Assembly (NCBI GenBank): GCA_001800315.1
Contig: MGVE01000007.1
Location: 62,001 to 126,000, forward strand
Length of the DNA stretch: 64,000 bases
Direction: 5' to 3'
DNA from: Elusimicrobia bacterium RIFOXYA2_FULL_47_53
GTDB lineage: Bacteria; Elusimicrobiota; Endomicrobiia; Endomicrobiales; XYA2-FULL-47-53
Shown: in pieces, positions 61,301 through 64,000 of the stretch
Numbering within the stretch: the first letter of the stretch is position 1
Layout of the letters: every line of letters begins with the position of its first letter
The notes under the pieces: generated by a model
Told to the model about the DNA's origin: nothing
Databases searched by the model: none
What the model saw: the letters and a program-made list of their open reading frames with translations, nothing else
Made by a program: the position numbers and the translations under genes

Positions 61301-61915
61301 AGGTATTACCTTTTTCTGTTCTTCAAGCCCGTTGTCCATTATCTCAATGTAGTATGAATCCTTTCCGAAAATATCCCTGTATTCGCCGGCGACGCTTTCC
61401 GCCTCTTTTATTTTATCCTTGAGGTAATGGTTGGCCACCTCGCCCTGCAGACAGCCTGAAAGCGCTATAAGTCCCTTGGAATGTTTTTTTATGAGTTCCT
61501 TGTCCACCCTGGGCTTGTAATAAAAACCTTCCAGAAACCCGGCGCTCACCAGCGCAAGCAGGTTCTGGTATCCTTCAAAATCTTTCGCCAGAAGCGTGAG
61601 ATGGTAATAGACCTGGGAGTTTCTCTCAACTTTTTTGTCAAACCGCGAGCCGGGAGCGACATAAACCTCGCAGCCGATTATAGGCTTTATCCCGATTTCT
61701 TTACAGCCCATATAAAATTCCATGGCGCCGTACATGTTGCCATGGTCGGTAATAGCGAGGGCCGGCATATTATACTGGCGCGCGATAGTATTGAGCAGTT
61801 CGGCGGGTTTTCCCCGGTCGTCTAAAATGCGGCAGGCGCCGTCAAGGAGGGAATATTCCGTGTGATTATGCAAATGAATGAAATCAGAATGAGATAAATC
61901 TTTATGGGGTGTCAT
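58394..61915 (-). CDS. dnaE: DNA polymerase III subunit alpha
   Basis: This replicative polymerase of 1173 residues has an N-terminal PHP domain (FIHLHNHTEYSLLDGACRIL, LAITDHGNMYGAMEFY, IIGCEVY). The palm has the catalytic Asp pair in PDLDIDFADSGRDRVIEYV near residue 420 and the later IKVDFLGLKTLTVIED. Next come the finger region, the HhH block (ADSLRRAMGKKIPEEI, FGGYGFNKSHAAAYGM) and a C-terminal OB domain (IRVAGMISSAKKLVTKEKKE). The length matches DnaE1. No intein or frameshift is seen. It has its own promoter, whose -35 overlaps the stop of the upstream diguanylate cyclase gene. Confidence 0.98.
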   Translation of the reverse strand: MTPHKDLSHSDFIHLHNHTEYSLLDGACRILDDRGKPAELLNTIARQYNMPALAITDHGNMYGAMEFYMGCKEIGIKPIIGCEVYVAPGSRFDKKVERNSQVYYHLTLLAKDFEGYQNLLALVSAGFLEGFYYKPRVDKELIKKHSKGLIALSGCLQGEVANHYLKDKIKEAESVAGEYRDIFGKDSYYIEIMDNGLEEQKKVIPHLMELSKKMGLGLAATNDCHFLKREDAFDHDVLLCIGTGKTLDEPDRMRFSSDQFYYKPPHEMIKLFDYAPQATRNTVEIAEKVNLDLTFDKLLLPNYPVPKGESAESYLEKLCREGLKKRYGTVTEVHEKRLVHELSIINKMGFAAYFLIVWDFIHYAKSNKIPVGPGRGSGAGSIVAYTLGITDICPLHYGLLFERFLNPDRRTMPDLDIDFADSGRDRVIEYVRNKYGHNNCAQIITFGSMQARLVIRDVARVMGFPVSESDRIAKMVPFGSNIYGALQSVPELKNLAKSDDRVGRLLATSQKLEGLKRHTGVHAAGMVIANEEITKYSPLAVGSRDVVTTQYDGNMLPKLGLLKVDFLGLKTLTVIEDTVDLVKAEIQPDFSLPAIKIDDKKTFDLFKEARTLGVFQLESRGMRDLLRKLVPTNIEDIIALISLYRPGPMGSGMIDDFVARKHGKVKVRYEHPILEPILKDTYGVIVYQEQVMRIATDLAGFTAGQADSLRRAMGKKIPEEIEKQRENFIQGAKGKGVEKKTAEKMFEQIVHFGGYGFNKSHAAAYGMLAYQTAYLKANFPLRYMTALMNSEIGHSVTGKENEESKLVGYLQESESSGIEVLPPDIAKSGGKFCIEDGKIRFGLLAIKNVGAGSAETIVEARKNGSGFKNWEDFIGRIDLRAANKKVLESLIKAGACDCFGGNRCALRAELMAGLESSIGRADSHKQDFSKGQGLLFAPSEISASVQGEIKVEPWSEHMTLSYEKEVLGFYLSGHPLAQHKHDLLVYSKYRLDKLPKPADDPRHSPLIRVAGMISSAKKLVTKEKKEQYARFKLEDLFGEIEVVVFPKSYKNGLAKYIVPNNIVVVKGRLAGRDSQNELLAEEIMSLDEAKQWLPTFAGNVHIKMTATALEDELLDNVKKVISTHPGSSPVVFEISTVGQGEYCIETQLLVKSSDKFLRDIEKLLGSESVELHF

Positions 61916-61978
61916 ATTATTTTCTTGCTCTGGGCTAATGATTCAACAGGTTGTCTCGGATTGGCTTCCGGTAGGTTT

Positions 61979-62007
61979 ATTATATTTTGTTTTGCGCGCG
62001 AGGTCAA
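61979..62007 (-). promoter_or_regulatory. dnaE promoter
   Basis: On the minus strand, TTGACC (62002-62007) and a perfect TATAAT (61979-61984) are 17 bases apart, about 60 bases before the dnaE ATG. The -35 box covers the TGA stop (62004-62006) of the preceding gene. Confidence 0.8.
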
Positions 62008-64000
62008 GCGCTGCCTTTTTTAGCAACAACAACCCTGCCCCTGCCGGCGCGCTTCGCGCTATAGAGCGCCTTGTCCGCCGCTACAAGCAGTTCGTGGGCC
62101 GTATCGCCGTGCTTAGGGAAGACGGCAACACCCGCCGAGATTCCTATCAGCTTGCCCGGGCTTTCCCCAATTTTAAAATCCATGTTTTTTATGTCTGAGG
62201 CGACAAATTCCGCAAAACGAAGCGAAGCGTCCCGCGAAGCCTCGGGAAGTATTATTATAAACTCGTCGCCGCCGTACCGGCAGGCGACATCGCTGCCTCT
62301 TATCTTTTTTAGCACGAAATCGCCGACCTTGCGGAGAATATTGTCTCCCGCCTCATGGCCCAGCGTATCGTTGTACTCCTTGAAATGGTCCAGATCAAAC
62401 ATCAGTATCCCGAGAGACGCCTTATTTCTTTTAGCGCGCTGAATCTCAAGCTCAAGCGATTGCTCCATGAAACGCCTGTTGAAAAGCCCCGTAAGCGAGT
62501 CCTTTATGGAATATTCCTGAAGCTTTTCCATCAGTTTGAGCCTTGAAAGCGAAACGCCGAGCCTTTCAGAAAACCTCAGTATGGAGCTGCTTCTGGACTC
62601 TTCGCTTCCCCAGACATCAAAACTGTTCTCTTTAAGAGCGGAGAAATTTACGACCCCGATTATGTCGTTCTCGGAACCCAGCGGCACGCAGAGATACGCG
62701 CCTTTTTCATCCCCCATATGCTTACAGCGCAGGCCCTTCGCCTCGTCAGTCGCGAAATAATGCTTTGCGAATTTCAAAGCGCAGCAGTCGTCATTGATCA
62801 TGATATTGGAGCTCGGTTTTCTTCCTCCCCAGGAAACCACGGCCTCAAGGAAGGTTTTTGAAGGATTGTACAAATACAGAACTCCCGCCAATTGCGGATA
62901 GAGCCTGTGAGCGAACTGTGCTATGACGGGGTAGGCGTCATTGAAACTCATACAGGACTGCAGTATCTCCACCATCTGCCTTAAAACATCCAGCTCTTTG
63001 TTGTTTCTCTCCAGCTCTTTGGTCCAGTAAAGCAACAGCTCGTTGGACCTGCTCAGTTCGGAGGTACGAACCATAACTTTGGTTTCAAGGTCTTCCTTGG
63101 CCCTGCCGAGTTCTTCCTGCGCTCTTCTGTGCTCTTCAAGCTCCTTCTGCAGTTTTTTATTTACTTCACTCAGTTCCTGCGTCCTCTCAAATATTTTCCG
63201 GGAAAGATTCGAGCTGTAAGAATCTATATATTCCTTATAACTTTTCAAGTCGCCGGCCATTTTCGCGAAAGAATTTACAAGCTTTCCCACTTCATCGTTT
63301 GAAGCACTCCTTAAGTTTACATTGTATTCACCTTTTGACACCGCGTTCGCGGCTTTACTTAACTGCTCTATTGGAATTGAGACAGAGAGAGCGAACAGAT
63401 AAATCGCCAATAATCCCAATATCGCGGTAAAGGCAAAAATCATAACGGTTTTCTTTAGCATTTCGTTCACAGGTTTTATCACTGCGCTCATCGGCTGCCT
63501 TAGAATCATAACCCAGTCATTACCTTTGAAATCCTCATAACCGGGCTCGGCATAAAAGACATACAGATAATTATCATTTATTCCGCTGCCGTGTCTTTTG
63601 CCCTTTCTAATTTGAGCGTTAACCAGGTTCCAGGCGGGCGCTGTTTTGTCAAGCACCAGGCTTTCATCATAATTTGAAAATATCACAAGCCCGTCTTTAT
63701 TAGCCAGGTCAACTTTAGCTCCGAGAGCCTTGTCTCCTTCCAAAAACCTCGCGGAGATTAATTCGTGCAAAACACCCAGCATCATTCTGGCGATCAGGAA
63801 ACCCTGTTTTTCACCGTCAACATCCCTGACATATTTAACAAAATACAGCGCCTCTTTATCTCCGTAATCAAGAATATCGGCACCCATGATAAACCTGCTG
63901 TCGCCTTCAAGAGGCGAGAAGCGCTTACTGAAACGGAACCGTTCGCCGATATATTTACCCGTGGTGCTTGCCACCTTTATGTCGTCGGAATCAAAATAAT
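62004..64000 (-). CDS. Membrane diguanylate cyclase (Cache-HAMP-GAF-GGDEF), N terminus cut by window edge
   Basis: The reading frame stays open to the window edge (YFDSDDIKVASTTGKYIGER), so an apparent GTG at 63974 is not the true start. Visible parts in order are an extracytoplasmic Cache domain, a membrane helix (MIFAFTAILGLLAIYLFALS), a HAMP domain, a long coiled coil, and a GAF domain (CMSFNDAYPVIAQFAHRL onward). The C-terminal GGDEF domain has the active site RYGGDEF and an inhibitory RxxD site five residues before it. It should make cyclic-di-GMP from GTP in response to an external signal. No EAL or HD-GYP hydrolase is in the window. Confidence 0.94.
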   Translation of the reverse strand, partial: YFDSDDIKVASTTGKYIGERFRFSKRFSPLEGDSRFIMGADILDYGDKEALYFVKYVRDVDGEKQGFLIARMMLGVLHELISARFLEGDKALGAKVDLANKDGLVIFSNYDESLVLDKTAPAWNLVNAQIRKGKRHGSGINDNYLYVFYAEPGYEDFKGNDWVMILRQPMSAVIKPVNEMLKKTVMIFAFTAILGLLAIYLFALSVSIPIEQLSKAANAVSKGEYNVNLRSASNDEVGKLVNSFAKMAGDLKSYKEYIDSYSSNLSRKIFERTQELSEVNKKLQKELEEHRRAQEELGRAKEDLETKVMVRTSELSRSNELLLYWTKELERNNKELDVLRQMVEILQSCMSFNDAYPVIAQFAHRLYPQLAGVLYLYNPSKTFLEAVVSWGGRKPSSNIMINDDCCALKFAKHYFATDEAKGLRCKHMGDEKGAYLCVPLGSENDIIGVVNFSALKENSFDVWGSEESRSSSILRFSERLGVSLSRLKLMEKLQEYSIKDSLTGLFNRRFMEQSLELEIQRAKRNKASLGILMFDLDHFKEYNDTLGHEAGDNILRKVGDFVLKKIRGSDVACRYGGDEFIIILPEASRDASLRFAEFVASDIKNMDFKIGESPGKLIGISAGVAVFPKHGDTAHELLVAADKALYSAKRAGRGRVVVAKKGSA

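Overview
The window looks like a chromosomal segment of an uncultivated, probably anaerobic, diderm (Gram-negative-type) bacterium. The outer-membrane evidence is several beta-barrel proteins ending in a terminal Phe, a TolC-family channel and a PorV-like protein. Other clues are lysine made through LL-diaminopimelate aminotransferase (DapL), a citrate/isopropylmalate-synthase-like enzyme of the type I associate with Re-citrate synthase, TreT plus DUF5752 in a trehalose operon, and very large secreted proteins with FlgD-like C-terminal tails. This combination reminds me of the Elusimicrobiota/Omnitrophota and neighbouring candidate phyla, but that is inference without a marker-gene search. Base composition is near 50% GC by eye.

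Layout. Almost every gene lies on the minus strand, so operons read from high to low coordinates. (i) 1-11805 is a long biosynthetic operon: lysA-dapF-dapA-dapB-FAH hydrolase-small membrane protein-dapL-folK-panB-panC-nadB, followed by a sensor kinase and the first codons of a response regulator. (ii) 11991-16074 is the only plus-strand island: a complete Ser/Thr phospho-signalling cassette (CHASE2-kinase, PP2C phosphatase, FHA protein), ended by an intrinsic terminator shared with the converging operon. (iii) 16158-27100 is a cell-surface operon: FecR-domain protein, outer-membrane barrel, a 2344-residue secreted protein with a FlgD-like tail, and a PorV-like protein. (iv) 27304-36356 is a tightly overlapping operon: rsmD, PD-(D/E)XK nuclease, argB-argD-argG-argH, TolC, patatin and a TPR protein.

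(v) 36360-37370 is gene-poor. It holds dispersed-repeat-like palindromes and a 162-bp tandem array built from the 3' end and terminator of an adjacent tRNA-Ala gene. (vi) 37483-42520 is a trehalose operon: otsA fused to a membrane sensor module, otsB, a DUF5752 protein and treT. It is preceded by a structured leader containing a terminator hairpin just before the otsA ribosome-binding site. (vii) 42545-50707 encodes a sensor kinase, a receiver-only regulator, a GH9-family glycosidase and a secreted beta-helix protein with a FlgD-like tail. (viii) 50813-58298 holds central-metabolism and housekeeping genes (candidate Re-citrate synthase, tRNA-Met, CBS protein, phosphodiesterase, NifU-like, receiver, thioesterase, fructose-bisphosphate aldolase, accA, an outer-membrane protein, a HEAT protein). 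(ix) 58394-64000 has dnaE and a diguanylate cyclase cut by the window edge.

The signals I think most deserve a second look are the tRNA-Ala-derived tandem array with its unusual C33 tRNA, the sensor-fused trehalose-6-phosphate synthase with an attenuator-like leader, and the PorV/FlgD-tail surface protein operon.
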